Source: Rhodobacterales bacterium (GTDB lineage: Bacteria > Pseudomonadota > Alphaproteobacteria > Rhodobacterales > Rhodobacteraceae). From it: a DNA stretch of 31,371 nucleotides. The translations under genes were made by a program, and so were the position numbers. Below are positions 8,020 through 16,723 of this stretch, one piece after another. The notes under the pieces are model-generated. The model saw nothing but the letters and a program-made list of their open reading frames with translations. It did not search any database and was not told the origin of the DNA. Position 1 is the stretch's first letter; each line of letters begins with the position of its first letter. Where the stretch lies: NCBI GenBank assembly GCA_013298675.1, contig JAAFIJ010000002.1, positions 1-31,371 of the forward strand, in the 5' to 3' direction.

Positions 8020-8886
8020 TCAGAGCGCTTCAGCGCCCGAAATGATTTCGATAAGCTCTTTGGTGATCGCAGCCTGACGCGAGCGGTTGTAGATCGTGGT
8101 GTACTTTGTGATCATCTCACCTGCGTTGCGCGTCGCGTTGTCCATGGCGCTCATCCGAGCCCCTTGTTCAGACGCGCCGTTTTCAAGCAAAGCCGTGAAA
8201 ATCTGCGTTGCCACACCGCGCGGCAAGAGGTCGGCAAGAATCGCCTCTTCGCTGGGTTCATAGTCGTACAATGCATTGGCACTGCCCGCCTCAAACTTGG
8301 CTGGGATGATTTGCTGCGCAGTCGGGATCTGGGCGATTACCGACTGGAAGCGGTTGTAGAAGATGGTGACCACGTCACATTCGCCAGCCTCAAACCGGGC
8401 CAGAATGTCACGGGCGACGCTTTGCGCATTGGCATAGCCGACACGCTTGACTTCGGACATGTCAACATGCCCGACCATATTCGACGCATAATCCCGGCGC
8501 AGCTGTTCGCGGCCTTTTTTGCCAACGGTCAGAATTTTCACCGTTTTGCCCTGCGCGATCAGCTCATTCGCCTTTGCACGGGCAAGCCGCACGATGGTCG
8601 AGTTAAAGCCGCCGCACAAACCGCGCTCAGAGGTCATGACGACCAAAAGCTGTACTTTGTCGCTGCCCGTCCCGGCAAGAAGCCGGGGCGCGCTGGCGGA
8701 TGTTGCTGCCGATGCCGAAAGCCCCCCCATTACCGCGTTCATCCGCTCGGCATAGGGCCGGGCAGCTTCAGCGGATTCTTGGGCGCGGCGCAGTTTCGCC
8801 GCAGAGACCATCTGCATCGCCTTGGTAATCTTGCGCGTATTCTTGATACTCGCAATCTTGTTTTTTAGATCCTTAAGGCTGGGCAT
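8020..8886 (-). CDS. atpG: F1F0 ATP synthase gamma subunit
   Basis: The 288-residue central rotor shaft of F1. The N-terminal coiled-coil helix is obvious (LKDLKNKIASIKNTRKITKAMQMV), as is the C-terminal helix (SAMDNATRNAGEMITKYTTIYNRSRQAAITKELIEIISGAEAL), which are the two conserved ends of gamma. The middle holds the GLCGGFN motif in the Rossmann-like domain. It begins with ATG at 8884-8886, after a GGGGAGAT ribosome site. It lies between atpA and atpD with 23- and 17-base gaps, in the canonical order. Confidence 0.97.
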   Translation of the reverse strand: MPSLKDLKNKIASIKNTRKITKAMQMVSAAKLRRAQESAEAARPYAERMNAVMGGLSASAATSASAPRLLAGTGSDKVQLLVVMTSERGLCGGFNSTIVRLARAKANELIAQGKTVKILTVGKKGREQLRRDYASNMVGHVDMSEVKRVGYANAQSVARDILARFEAGECDVVTIFYNRFQSVIAQIPTAQQIIPAKFEAGSANALYDYEPSEEAILADLLPRGVATQIFTALLENGASEQGARMSAMDNATRNAGEMITKYTTIYNRSRQAAITKELIEIISGAEAL

Positions 8887-8909
8887 GCGTTATCTCCCCT
8901 GCCCCGCCG

Positions 8910-10448
8910 TTAGGCGAAGTCTTTCACAAACGCTGCGATTTCGGCCTTGATGGCTTTCTCCAGATCGCCCGAAACCTTACGGTCGTTCTTGGTGATGTCT
9001 TCCAACAAAGCGTTGCCGGTGGTGCGCAGGTGCTTCAACAGACCTTCTTCGAAACGGCCCACGTCCTTAACCGCAACCTTGTCCAACGCGCCCGACGTAC
9101 CTGCATAAATCACGCAGACGATTTCGGCATTCGTTAGCGGCGCATACTGTGGCTGCTTCATCAATTCAGTCAGACGCGCGCCACGGTTCAGCAGCGCTTG
9201 GGTTGACGCGTCAAGGTCGGAACCAAACTGCGCAAAGGCCGCCATTTCGCGGTACTGAGCAAGTTCAAGTTTAACCTTACCAGCAACCGACTTCATTGCG
9301 TTGGTTTGTGCAGACGAACCCACACGCGAAACCGACAGACCGGTGTTCACAGCAGGGCGGATGCCCTGGTAGAACAATTCGGTTTCAAGGAAGATCTGAC
9401 CGTCGGTGATCGAGATCACGTTGGTCGGAATAAACGCCGAAACGTCACCGCCTTGGGTTTCAATGATCGGCAGAGCGGTCAACGAACCCGAACCGAAATC
9501 GGCGTTCAACTTGGAAGAACGCTCTAGCAAACGGCTGTGGAGATAGAAAACGTCGCCAGGATAGGCTTCGCGGCCTGGTGGGCGGCGCAAAAGCAACGAC
9601 ATCTGGCGGTATGCAACAGCCTGCTTGGACAAGTCATCATAGATGATCAGGGCGTGGCGGCCGTTGTCGCGGAAGAATTCTGCCATCGAGGTCGCGGCAT
9701 AAGGTGCGAGGAACTGAAGCGGTGCTGGGTCGGATGCGGTTGCAGCCACAACGATCGTGTACTTGATCGCGCCCGACTCTTCCAACTTCTTCACCAACTG
9801 CGCCACGGTCGAACGTTTTTGACCGATCGCCACATAGATGCAGTACAGTTTCTTGCCTTCATCGTCGCCAGCGGCTTCGTTGTAGGATTTTTGGTTCAGA
9901 ATGGTGTCCAAAGCCACGGCAGTTTTGCCGGTCTGGCGGTCACCGATGATCAATTCGCGCTGGCCACGGCCAACAGGGATCATCGCGTCAACGGCCTTTA
10001 GGCCCGTCGCCATCGGCTCATGCACCGATTTACGCGGAATGATGCCCGGCGCTTTGACGTCTGCCTGGCGACGCTCGGTCGACACAATCGGGCCTTTGCC
10101 GTCGATTGGGTTGCCAAGACCGTCAACAACGCGGCCCAGCAGGCCGTTGCCAACTGGAACGTCAACGATGGATTTGGTGCGCTTAACAACGTCACCTTCT
10201 TTGATGTCCTGGTCCGAACCAAAGATAACGATACCGACGTTATCTACTTCAAGGTTCAAAGCCATCCCGCGGATACCGCCGGGGAATTCCACCATTTCAC
10301 CAGCTTGGACATTGTCCAACCCGTGAACGCGGGCGATGCCGTCACCGACGGACAGCACGCGACCAACTTCGGCGACTTGTGCGTCCTTACCAAAGTTCTT
10401 GATCTGATCCTTAAGGATCGCAGAGATCTCAGCAGCCTGAATTCCCAT
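8910..10448 (-). CDS. atpA: F1F0 ATP synthase alpha subunit
   Basis: The 512-residue non-catalytic nucleotide-binding subunit of F1. The P-loop GDRQTGKTAVALD lies near residue 170. IIYDDLSKQAVAYRQMSLLLRRPPGREAYPGDVFYLHSRLLERSSK is the family signature region, with the arginine finger further on in SRVGSSAQTNAMK. I used the ATG at 10446-10448, which overlaps the atpH stop codon (ATGA); a GTG one codon upstream is less likely. The overlap suggests translational coupling with atpH. Confidence 0.97.
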   Translation of the reverse strand: MGIQAAEISAILKDQIKNFGKDAQVAEVGRVLSVGDGIARVHGLDNVQAGEMVEFPGGIRGMALNLEVDNVGIVIFGSDQDIKEGDVVKRTKSIVDVPVGNGLLGRVVDGLGNPIDGKGPIVSTERRQADVKAPGIIPRKSVHEPMATGLKAVDAMIPVGRGQRELIIGDRQTGKTAVALDTILNQKSYNEAAGDDEGKKLYCIYVAIGQKRSTVAQLVKKLEESGAIKYTIVVAATASDPAPLQFLAPYAATSMAEFFRDNGRHALIIYDDLSKQAVAYRQMSLLLRRPPGREAYPGDVFYLHSRLLERSSKLNADFGSGSLTALPIIETQGGDVSAFIPTNVISITDGQIFLETELFYQGIRPAVNTGLSVSRVGSSAQTNAMKSVAGKVKLELAQYREMAAFAQFGSDLDASTQALLNRGARLTELMKQPQYAPLTNAEIVCVIYAGTSGALDKVAVKDVGRFEEGLLKHLRTTGNALLEDITKNDRKVSGDLEKAIKAEIAAFVKDFA

Positions 10449-11008
10449 CACCCAACCTCTTTCATTGCATTCTGGAGAGCTGCGAGCTTGGACTTGACCG
10501 AAGTGTCGATCATGACCGAGCCGAGCTTTACGATAAGACCGCCGATAAGGGATTCATCAACGGAGGTGTTCAATTTCACGTCTTTGCCAACGCTGGCTTT
10601 CAGCGTGGCGGCAAGTTTCTTGGACTGCGCAGCAGACAAGGCAGAAGCGGCAACGACATCAGCCGTCATCTCGCCCTTTTCGTCGGCGATCCGCATTTTC
10701 AGGTTGGCCACAAGTTGCGGCACAACAAACAACCGCCGCTTTGACGCCATCAAGGCCAAAGTGTTGGCGCTTAGCGCTGAAAGACCCATCTTGGCCGCAA
10801 TCGCCGCAATCGCCGCCGCTTGTTCGTCGCGACCAACAATCGGCGACGCGATCATTTCCGACAACTCTGGGGACGCTTTCAGGGCTGCCTCAATCGCGTT
10901 GGCGTCGGCTTCAAGCGAAGCCACGGCATTTTCGTCTTTGGCTAATTCAAACATGGCCTGCGCGTAACGCGAGGCTATGCCTAGAGAGATCGAAGCTGGC
11001 TCGGACAC
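10448..11008 (-). CDS. atpH: F1F0 ATP synthase delta subunit
   Basis: The 186-residue peripheral-stalk delta (OSCP) subunit, which clamps the F1 head to the b subunits. The N-terminal helical domain starts with SEPASISLGIASRYAQAMFELAKDENA, the conserved delta opening. The C-terminal part holds SVGKDVKLNTSVDESLIGGLIVKLGSVMIDTSVKSKLAAL, the family hallmark. I chose the GTG at 11006-11008, because homology begins there and GGAAGGG precedes it; the open frame continues upstream to 11230 but that part is not delta-like. It is the first gene of the operon. The F0 genes are not in the window, as is usual in Rhodobacterales. Confidence 0.93.
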   Translation of the reverse strand: MSEPASISLGIASRYAQAMFELAKDENAVASLEADANAIEAALKASPELSEMIASPIVGRDEQAAAIAAIAAKMGLSALSANTLALMASKRRLFVVPQLVANLKMRIADEKGEMTADVVAASALSAAQSKKLAATLKASVGKDVKLNTSVDESLIGGLIVKLGSVMIDTSVKSKLAALQNAMKEVG

Positions 11009-11383
11009 GTCATCCCTTCCGCTGTCTAAGACCCCACGAACGCCTCGGTTGGAAACATCCCAACTGGGGCGCAAGCAAGGTGCATGCGTCTGTCGATTTT
11101 GGGCGTCTCTAGCAGAGCGTTCGCAACCCCGCAACAGGGTTGGGCCGGATATTTTGGTCCAGCCTCGCGCTTTTGTCTTGATGGTCGAATTCAAGCGCCC
11201 CGGAGTGTGAAAAACCGTGGCAGATCGCAAAGATCAGCAGCAATGCCGCCACAGTCCTTCGCGCGAGTCTGCATGAAACAGGCGCAACGGCTTGTCCGGC
11301 ACAGATAGAGCCCACGCCGCATTGTTTCTGATTCTACTGCTAATACGTTCGCGAGAGTTTTTGCGCAGTCTTTTTGCCAAGCC
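11009..11383 (-). other. 375-base gap upstream of the atp operon, no gene recognised
   Basis: No reading frame here has a convincing product. One frame (11109-11315, minus) starts with a hydrophobic leader-like stretch but has no recognisable family and no good ribosome site. A GCCTTAAGGC palindrome directly follows the methyltransferase stop. The rest probably holds the atp promoter and its 5' leader. Confidence 0.5.
11107..11134 (-). promoter_or_regulatory. Candidate atp operon promoter
   Basis: On the minus strand TTGCGG (11134-11129) lies 16 bases before CTAGAG (11112-11107), a plausible -35/-10 pair. Transcription would start near 11100, leaving a leader of about 90 bases before atpH. 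The -10 is a poor match to TATAAT, so this is tentative. Confidence 0.3.
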
Positions 11384-12142
11384 TTAAGGCCCGTGTTTGG
11401 CAGTTGGGCTTGGCACCGGCTGTCCCATGCCTTCCAAAACGCGCATTGGCCGCTTGACGACCGCGCCAAGCCCCCCTCGGGTCGGCGCATAGACCTGCTT
11501 TGACACCTCGATCATCAAAACCCCACCCGACAACCAAGGGAGCCTGCGTCCTGCTTGTTCCCAAAAGTTTGAGGTGCGCAGCCAGAATGGCGCTTGGCTT
11601 GGTGGGACATGCAGCACCGTGACGTTTCGTTCCGGCGTAAAACCAAACGATCGCAGCTGCGTCTCAAGTTGACGCGCCGAATAGGGACGGCCAAAGCCAA
11701 AGGGCGTCGCGTCGCTACGCGACCACAGGCCAACCCGGTTTGGCACCACAAACAGTGCTTTGCCGCCGGGGCCCAACACGCGGTGGGCCTCTTCCAAAAC
11801 CGCTCCAGGATTCTCGGATGTTTCCAAACCATGCATCACCGCCAAGCGGTCAACCATCCCCGTCGGCAGCGGCCAGCTGGTTTCCTCACACAAAACCGAA
11901 ACGTTATCCATGCCGGCGGGCCAAGGCATCACCCCTTGCGGTCCCGGCATCAGCCCCACAACCCGCCGCGAAGTTTCCAGATAAGGACGCAACAAAGGCA
12001 CCGCAAAACCAAACCCTGCGACAGTATGCCCCACCATCGGCGCCCACATTTCCAACATGCGGTCGCGGATCGCGCGCTGCGCCACCCGGCCCAATTGGGT
12101 GCGGTAATAGAAATTCCGAAGATCCTGCACATCAAGATGCAT
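11384..12142 (-). CDS. Class I SAM-dependent methyltransferase
   Basis: A 252-residue protein with the layout of a Methyltransf_11 domain. A helical N-terminus (FYYRTQLGRVAQRAIRDRM) is followed by a glycine-bearing GFGFAVPLL segment where motif I would be. Later come DRLAVMHGLE, matching the region after motif II, and EEAHRVLGPGGKALFVVPNR, the clear post-motif III segment. Motif I lacks the usual Asp/Glu-x-Gly-x-Gly-x-Gly, so cofactor binding is somewhat atypical. Its substrate is unknown. It is divergent from gloB with only 64 bases between the two starts, and I recall this pairing from other Rhodobacterales. The ATG at 12140-12142 gives the full N-terminus. Confidence 0.8.
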   Translation of the reverse strand: MHLDVQDLRNFYYRTQLGRVAQRAIRDRMLEMWAPMVGHTVAGFGFAVPLLRPYLETSRRVVGLMPGPQGVMPWPAGMDNVSVLCEETSWPLPTGMVDRLAVMHGLETSENPGAVLEEAHRVLGPGGKALFVVPNRVGLWSRSDATPFGFGRPYSARQLETQLRSFGFTPERNVTVLHVPPSQAPFWLRTSNFWEQAGRRLPWLSGGVLMIEVSKQVYAPTRGGLGAVVKRPMRVLEGMGQPVPSPTAKHGP

Positions 12143-12206
12143 TGTGGTCCCAGCGTTTGGCGGTCTAGTCTAAAGGTGCACAATAGCGAAGCTGGGGGCA
12201 AAGACC

Positions 12207-12974
12207 ATGGCGCTTGAACTCGTGACGATCCCTTGCCTTGCGGATAACTATGCTTATTTGATCCATGACCCGGTCAGCGGCCGAACCGCCGTCGTCGATG
12301 TGCCAGAGACAGCACCGATCTTGCGCGAACTGACGTTTCGCGAGTGGACGTTAAGCGATATATTTTTGACCCATCATCATGATGATCACATCCTTGGTGT
12401 AGCCGAACTGCGCCGCATAACCGGAGCACGTGTCTGGGGCGCGGGAGCCGACCGGCACCGGCTGCCCCGGTTGGATGAGGTTCTGGGGGCGGGCGACGAA
12501 ATAAACTTTGGCACCGATACTGGCATCGTCATAGATGTGCCCGGCCACACCTTGGGCCATATCGCCTTTTACTTTGCAAAAGCCGGGCTTGCCTTTACCG
12601 GTGACAGCCTGATGGCAGGCGGCTGCGGTCGTTTGTTTGAAGGTGGACCAGATCAGATGTGGGCCACCCTGACAAAATTGGCTGCATTGCCGCCGGAAAC
12701 GCTTATATGTTCAGGCCATGAATACACCGCCTCAAACCTGCGTTTTGCCGCGAGTATAGAGCCCGAGAACCCCGCGATCATGGCGCGGATCATGCGCGTG
12801 GCAAAAGCCCGCGCCGAGGGCCGCGCCACAGTGCCGTCCCGCCTGATGGGTGAATTGCAAACAAATCCGTTTTTGCGCGCAGGCGAACCTGCTGTCAAAG
12901 CCGCTGTCGGTCTGGACGATGCCGCCGACGCCGTGGTTTTTGCCGAATTGCGGGCCCGCAAAGACAGGTTCTAG
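12207..12974 (+). CDS. gloB: Hydroxyacylglutathione hydrolase (glyoxalase II)
   Basis: Hydrolyses S-D-lactoylglutathione to D-lactate and glutathione, the second step of methylglyoxal detoxification. It is a metallo-beta-lactamase-fold enzyme of 255 residues, the normal length. The binuclear metal motif THHHDDH is at 55-61, GHTLGH follows near residue 112, and FTGDSLMAGGCGR supplies the bridging aspartate. CSGHEYTASNLRFA contains another ligand histidine. The C-terminal HAGH domain with its TNPFLR motif is present. The ATG at 12207 follows a GGGGG stretch. Its divergent partner is the methyltransferase gene. Confidence 0.95.
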   Translation: MALELVTIPCLADNYAYLIHDPVSGRTAVVDVPETAPILRELTFREWTLSDIFLTHHHDDHILGVAELRRITGARVWGAGADRHRLPRLDEVLGAGDEINFGTDTGIVIDVPGHTLGHIAFYFAKAGLAFTGDSLMAGGCGRLFEGGPDQMWATLTKLAALPPETLICSGHEYTASNLRFAASIEPENPAIMARIMRVAKARAEGRATVPSRLMGELQTNPFLRAGEPAVKAAVGLDDAADAVVFAELRARKDRF

Positions 12975-13154
12975 GTCCCCACGCCAGCGACTTGCCTCAC
13001 AATCAATCACTTTTGTCGTGAACGACCCACTGATTTCGATCAAGTTTCGTTTTAGGCCTTGAAACCGCCAGAATAAAACCGATCCTTAACTCTATGAGGC
13101 CATGGTCGTAACGGGTCACTCACCCGTCCGACCCGCAGGACAGGAGCACAAAAC

Positions 13155-15473
13155 GTGCCATCTTTTTCGACGACACTTGAACAAGCCATTCATTCAGCCT
13201 TGGCAATGGCCAATGCCCGTAAGCATGAACTTGCAACGCTAGAGCATTTACTGTTGGCCCTGACCGAAGAGCCCGAGGCTGCACGCGTCATGAAGGCCTG
13301 CATGGTCGACATCGATGCACTGCGCAAAACTTTGGTCGATTTCATCGACGACGATCTGTCGACCCTTGTGACGGACGTCGAAGGGTCAGAGGCAGTTCCA
13401 ACCGCGGCTTTCCAGCGCGTGATCCAGCGTGCCGCGATCCATGTGCAATCTTCGGGTCGCAATGAGGTGACGGGGGCCAACGTTCTGGTCGCGATCTTTG
13501 CTGAACGCGAATCCAACGCCGCTTATTTCCTGCAAGAACAGGATATGACCCGCTACGACGCGGTCAATTTTATCGCCCACGGCGTGGCGAAAGACCCGTC
13601 TTTTGGTGAAACTCGCCCTGTTACGGGTGCCGAAGAACACCATGAGACGCCAAAAGCCGAAGCTGGAGAGGTCAAAGAATCGGCGCTGTCAAAATATTGC
13701 GTTGATCTGAACGTCAAGGCAAAGATGGGCGATGTCGACCCGCTGATCGGCCGCGAAGCAGAGGTGGAACGCTGCATTCAAGTGCTATGCCGCCGCCGCA
13801 AAAACAACCCGCTGTTGGTGGGTGATCCGGGCGTAGGCAAAACGGCAATTGCCGAAGGCTTGGCGTGGAAAATCATCAACAAGCAAACACCAGAGATTTT
13901 GGCCCATGCTACGATCTATAGCCTTGATATGGGCGCACTTTTGGCTGGAACCCGCTATCGCGGCGACTTTGAAGAACGCCTGAAAGCCGTGATGAAAGAG
14001 ATGGAGGATCATCCAGATGCCATCCTCTTTATTGACGAGATTCATACGGTTATTGGTGCTGGCGCCACGTCTGGCGGTGCGATGGATGCGTCAAACCTGC
14101 TGAAACCAGCCCTTCAGGGCGGCAAACTGCGCTGCATGGGATCGACCACTTACAAAGAGTTCCGTCAGCACTTTGAAAAGGACCGCGCCCTTGCGCGCCG
14201 TTTCCAAAAGATTGACGTGAACGAACCCTCGGTTCCAGATGCGATCAAGATCCTGATGGGTCTGAAACCGCATTTTGAGGAACACCACGACCTGCGTTAC
14301 ACGAATGAAGCGATCAAAACCGCCGTCGAACTTGCCGCGCGCTATATCCACGACCGCAAGCTTCCCGACTCTGCGATTGACGTGATCGATGAGGCGGGGG
14401 CCGCCCAGCACCTGCTGTCTGACAGCAAACGTCGCAAGACCCTTGGCATCAAAGAGATAGAGGCCGTGGTCGCCAAAATCGCCCGCATCCCGGCAAAGTC
14501 TGTGTCCAAGGATGATGCCGAAACCCTGCGCGATCTGGAAAAGAACCTTAAACGGGTGGTGTTTGGCCAAGACAAGGCCGTCGATGCCCTTTGTTCGGCA
14601 ATCAAACTGGCCCGCGCGGGTCTGCGCGAACCGGAAAAACCTATTGGCAACTATCTGTTTGCCGGACCAACGGGTGTTGGCAAGACCGAGGTGGCAAAAC
14701 AACTCGCTTCGGCCTTGGGTGTCGAATTGCTGCGGTTTGACATGTCGGAGTACATGGAAAAGCACGCGGTTTCACGTTTGATCGGCGCTCCTCCCGGATA
14801 TGTCGGGTTTGATCAGGGTGGCATGTTGACCGACGGCATCGACCAGCACCCGCACTGTGTGCTGTTGCTCGATGAGATGGAAAAAGCGCACCCGGATGTT
14901 TACAACATCCTGTTGCAGGTGATGGACCATGGCAAATTGACCGATCACAACGGTCGCACCGTCGATTTCCGCAATGTAATCCTGATCATGACGTCAAACG
15001 CGGGTGCTTCCGAAATGGCCAAAGAAGCGATCGGTTTCGGCCGCGATCGGCGCACGGGTGAAGACACAGCCGCGATTGAGCGGACATTCACGCCCGAATT
15101 CCGCAACCGTCTGGATGCGGTCATCGCCTTTGCACCGCTTGGCAAGGAAGTGATTTTCCAAGTCGTCACGAAATTCGTGCTGCAACTTGAGGCGCAACTT
15201 TTGGACCGGAATGTCCATATTGACCTCACGCCAGAGGCCGCTGCGTGGTTGGGCGAAAAGGGGTATGACGACAAGATGGGCGCGCGACCATTGGGCCGCG
15301 TGATCCAAGAGCACATCAAGAAACCGCTGGCCGAAGAACTTCTGTTCGGAAAGTTGACAAAGGGCGGCACAGTGCACGTGGGCGTCAAGGGCGCAGACCT
15401 GCATCTGACCTTTGAAGAGCCGCAAAAGGCGCGCATCTCGGGCGTTAAACCGCCCCTGCTTACCGCAGAGTAA
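13155..15473 (+). CDS. clpA: ATP-dependent Clp protease ATP-binding subunit ClpA
   Basis: An AAA+ unfoldase that feeds substrates to ClpP. The 772-residue protein has the Clp N-domain (about 1-145). AAA domain 1 has Walker A GDPGVGKT at 223-230 and Walker B ILFIDE at 290-295. AAA domain 2 has Walker A GPTGVGKT at 504-511 and Walker B VLLLDEMEKAH. An Ile-Gly-Phe loop near residue 618 (EAIGFGRD) matches the ClpP-docking tripeptide. The absence of a long middle domain excludes ClpB. The start is a GTG at 13155 with AGGAG just upstream. No clpS is adjacent. The 180-base leader contains a CTTGAAA box resembling a heat-shock -35, but I found no matching -10 at the right distance. A strong terminator follows. 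Confidence 0.96.
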   Translation: MPSFSTTLEQAIHSALAMANARKHELATLEHLLLALTEEPEAARVMKACMVDIDALRKTLVDFIDDDLSTLVTDVEGSEAVPTAAFQRVIQRAAIHVQSSGRNEVTGANVLVAIFAERESNAAYFLQEQDMTRYDAVNFIAHGVAKDPSFGETRPVTGAEEHHETPKAEAGEVKESALSKYCVDLNVKAKMGDVDPLIGREAEVERCIQVLCRRRKNNPLLVGDPGVGKTAIAEGLAWKIINKQTPEILAHATIYSLDMGALLAGTRYRGDFEERLKAVMKEMEDHPDAILFIDEIHTVIGAGATSGGAMDASNLLKPALQGGKLRCMGSTTYKEFRQHFEKDRALARRFQKIDVNEPSVPDAIKILMGLKPHFEEHHDLRYTNEAIKTAVELAARYIHDRKLPDSAIDVIDEAGAAQHLLSDSKRRKTLGIKEIEAVVAKIARIPAKSVSKDDAETLRDLEKNLKRVVFGQDKAVDALCSAIKLARAGLREPEKPIGNYLFAGPTGVGKTEVAKQLASALGVELLRFDMSEYMEKHAVSRLIGAPPGYVGFDQGGMLTDGIDQHPHCVLLLDEMEKAHPDVYNILLQVMDHGKLTDHNGRTVDFRNVILIMTSNAGASEMAKEAIGFGRDRRTGEDTAAIERTFTPEFRNRLDAVIAFAPLGKEVIFQVVTKFVLQLEAQLLDRNVHIDLTPEAAAWLGEKGYDDKMGARPLGRVIQEHIKKPLAEELLFGKLTKGGTVHVGVKGADLHLTFEEPQKARISGVKPPLLTAE

Positions 15474-15489
15474 TCTTGGCTACTGCAGC

Positions 15490-15519
15490 AAAAGGCCCCC
15501 GGATTTCCGGGGGCCTTTT
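15490..15519. terminator. Strong (bidirectional) terminator after clpA
   Basis: A 13-base perfect stem (AAAAGGCCCCCGG with its complement) closes a four-base ATTT loop and ends in a run of T. The flanking A and T runs let it work in both directions, which would suit the convergent clpA and inositol dehydrogenase genes. Confidence 0.92.
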
Positions 15520-15561
15520 CACAAGCGCAAGAGCCTGAAATCACCAGAACCAGGCAAGGAA

Positions 15562-15598
15562 TGCTGCGCAGCAATTTGGGGAAATGCTGCGCAGCATT
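15562..15598. repeat. Two tandem copies of a TGCTGCGCAGCA palindrome
   Basis: TGCTGCGCAGCA occurs at 15562-15573. It occurs again as the centre of a 16-base perfect palindrome (AATGCTGCGCAGCATT) at 15583-15598. They lie between the clpA terminator and the stop of the convergent dehydrogenase gene. They could be a second hairpin, a short dispersed repeat, or a protein site. Confidence 0.7.
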
Positions 15599-15620
15599 AC
15601 AATAAAATCAATCGGTTACG

Positions 15621-16622
15621 TTAAATCATTTCGCTCATCTTGACGACACGACCCTCTTTCACAGACAAGACCGCTGCATCCGCCAAAGCAAGGGCAATCA
15701 ACCCGTCCTCGCCCGATGGCTCTGCCTTGCCTTTGCCACCCAAAGCCGCAATAAATTGCGCAATCTCTGCGGCGTAAGCCTCGGTATAGCGGGTCATGAA
15801 AAAGTCGTGCAGGGGCGGACGGGTATAGCCCGCACCAGTTGCGACCTCAATCGATACGGGGCGCTGATTTTCGGCACTGACCGCACCTTTGGACCCGTGC
15901 ACTTCGATCCGCTGATCGTAGCCGTAGGTGGCACGGCGCGAATTTGAAATCATCGCTTGCTTACCTGATTTGGTTTTCAACAAGACTTGAACGGAATCGA
16001 AATCGCCCGCAGCACCGATGGCTGGATCGACCAGAACCGCCGCGGTTGCAACCACTTCGGAAATCTCCTCGCCCAGCAAAAAGCGGGCCATGTCAAAGTC
16101 ATGGATGGTCATATCACGGAATATGCCGCCCGAACGCTTGATGTAATCCACCGGAGGCGCACCTGGATCGCGGCTTGTGATCACAGCCATTTCGACGTCA
16201 CCAATCGTGCCCTTGTCAATTTCGGCGCGAACGGCGCGGAAATGCGGGTCAAAGCGGCGGTTAAATCCGACCATCAGCGTGCCCTTGTGCTTGCGCACCA
16301 CTTCAAGACAGCTTTTCACCCGCGCAAGCGACAGATCAATCGGCTTTTCGCAGAAAACAGCGATGCCCGCCTTGACGAACTTTTCGATCAAATCGGCATG
16401 CGTGTCGGTGGGGGTGCAAATGACCACCGCATCGATATCCTTGGCCGCAAGAATGGCCTCAATGCTGCGCACTTCGCAGCCATAAAGATCAGCGATCGAT
16501 TTTGCCGCCGCAGGCATCGCATCGGCCACAGCAACCAGCGTTGCGTTGCTGTCGGCTGACACGGCCTTGGCATGCACCTTACCAATACGGCCAGCGCCCA
16601 AAAGTCCGAACCTTACAGTCAT
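15621..16622 (-). CDS. iolG: Inositol 2-dehydrogenase (Gfo/Idh/MocA family)
   Basis: Oxidises myo-inositol or a related cyclitol to the 2-keto form (inosose) with NAD+. The 333-residue protein begins with a Rossmann GAGRIG motif at 9-14. Lys93 in CEKP, Asp170 and His174 (FRDMTIHDFD) match the Lys/Asp/His relay of Bacillus IolG. The GIFRDMTIHDFDMARFLLGEE segment is typical of inositol dehydrogenases rather than other Gfo/Idh enzymes. The ATG at 16620-16622 has AAGGAGA upstream. It is the last gene of the minus-strand import cluster, 101 bases after the ABC ATPase gene, and ends opposite clpA. Rhizobial MocA belongs to the same family, so an amino or methylated inositol is also possible as substrate. 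Confidence 0.88.
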   Translation of the reverse strand: MTVRFGLLGAGRIGKVHAKAVSADSNATLVAVADAMPAAAKSIADLYGCEVRSIEAILAAKDIDAVVICTPTDTHADLIEKFVKAGIAVFCEKPIDLSLARVKSCLEVVRKHKGTLMVGFNRRFDPHFRAVRAEIDKGTIGDVEMAVITSRDPGAPPVDYIKRSGGIFRDMTIHDFDMARFLLGEEISEVVATAAVLVDPAIGAAGDFDSVQVLLKTKSGKQAMISNSRRATYGYDQRIEVHGSKGAVSAENQRPVSIEVATGAGYTRPPLHDFFMTRYTEAYAAEIAQFIAALGGKGKAEPSGEDGLIALALADAAVLSVKEGRVVKMSEMI

Positions 16623-16635
16623 ATCCGTCTCCTTC

Positions 16636-16650
16636 TTGGGAACATCCCAA
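16636..16650 (-). other. Small intergenic hairpin before the inositol dehydrogenase gene
   Basis: TTGGGA and TCCCAA form a six-base perfect stem around a three-base loop, between the ABC ATPase gene and the dehydrogenase start. There is no T run, so it is more likely an mRNA-processing or stability element than a terminator. Confidence 0.4.
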
Positions 16651-16723
16651 AATCAATTTAGCTTTTCTGTCTGATTGCCTTGGCTCACAATCCAAAGTGG
16701 TCCAAAGCGCGATCGGGAAGATT

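Noticed and set aside
6644..8077. Plus-strand open frame of 477 codons
   Set aside because: It lies opposite atpD, whose protein is unmistakable, and gives a composition typical of antisense frames.
11109..11315. Possible small exported protein upstream of atpH
   Set aside because: It has a leader-like hydrophobic stretch, but no ribosome site, no family and an atypical remainder.
13058..13091. Heat-shock (sigma-32) promoter before clpA
   Set aside because: CTTGAAA is present at 13058-13064, but the nearest -10-like CCTTAACT is 19 bases away and a poor match.
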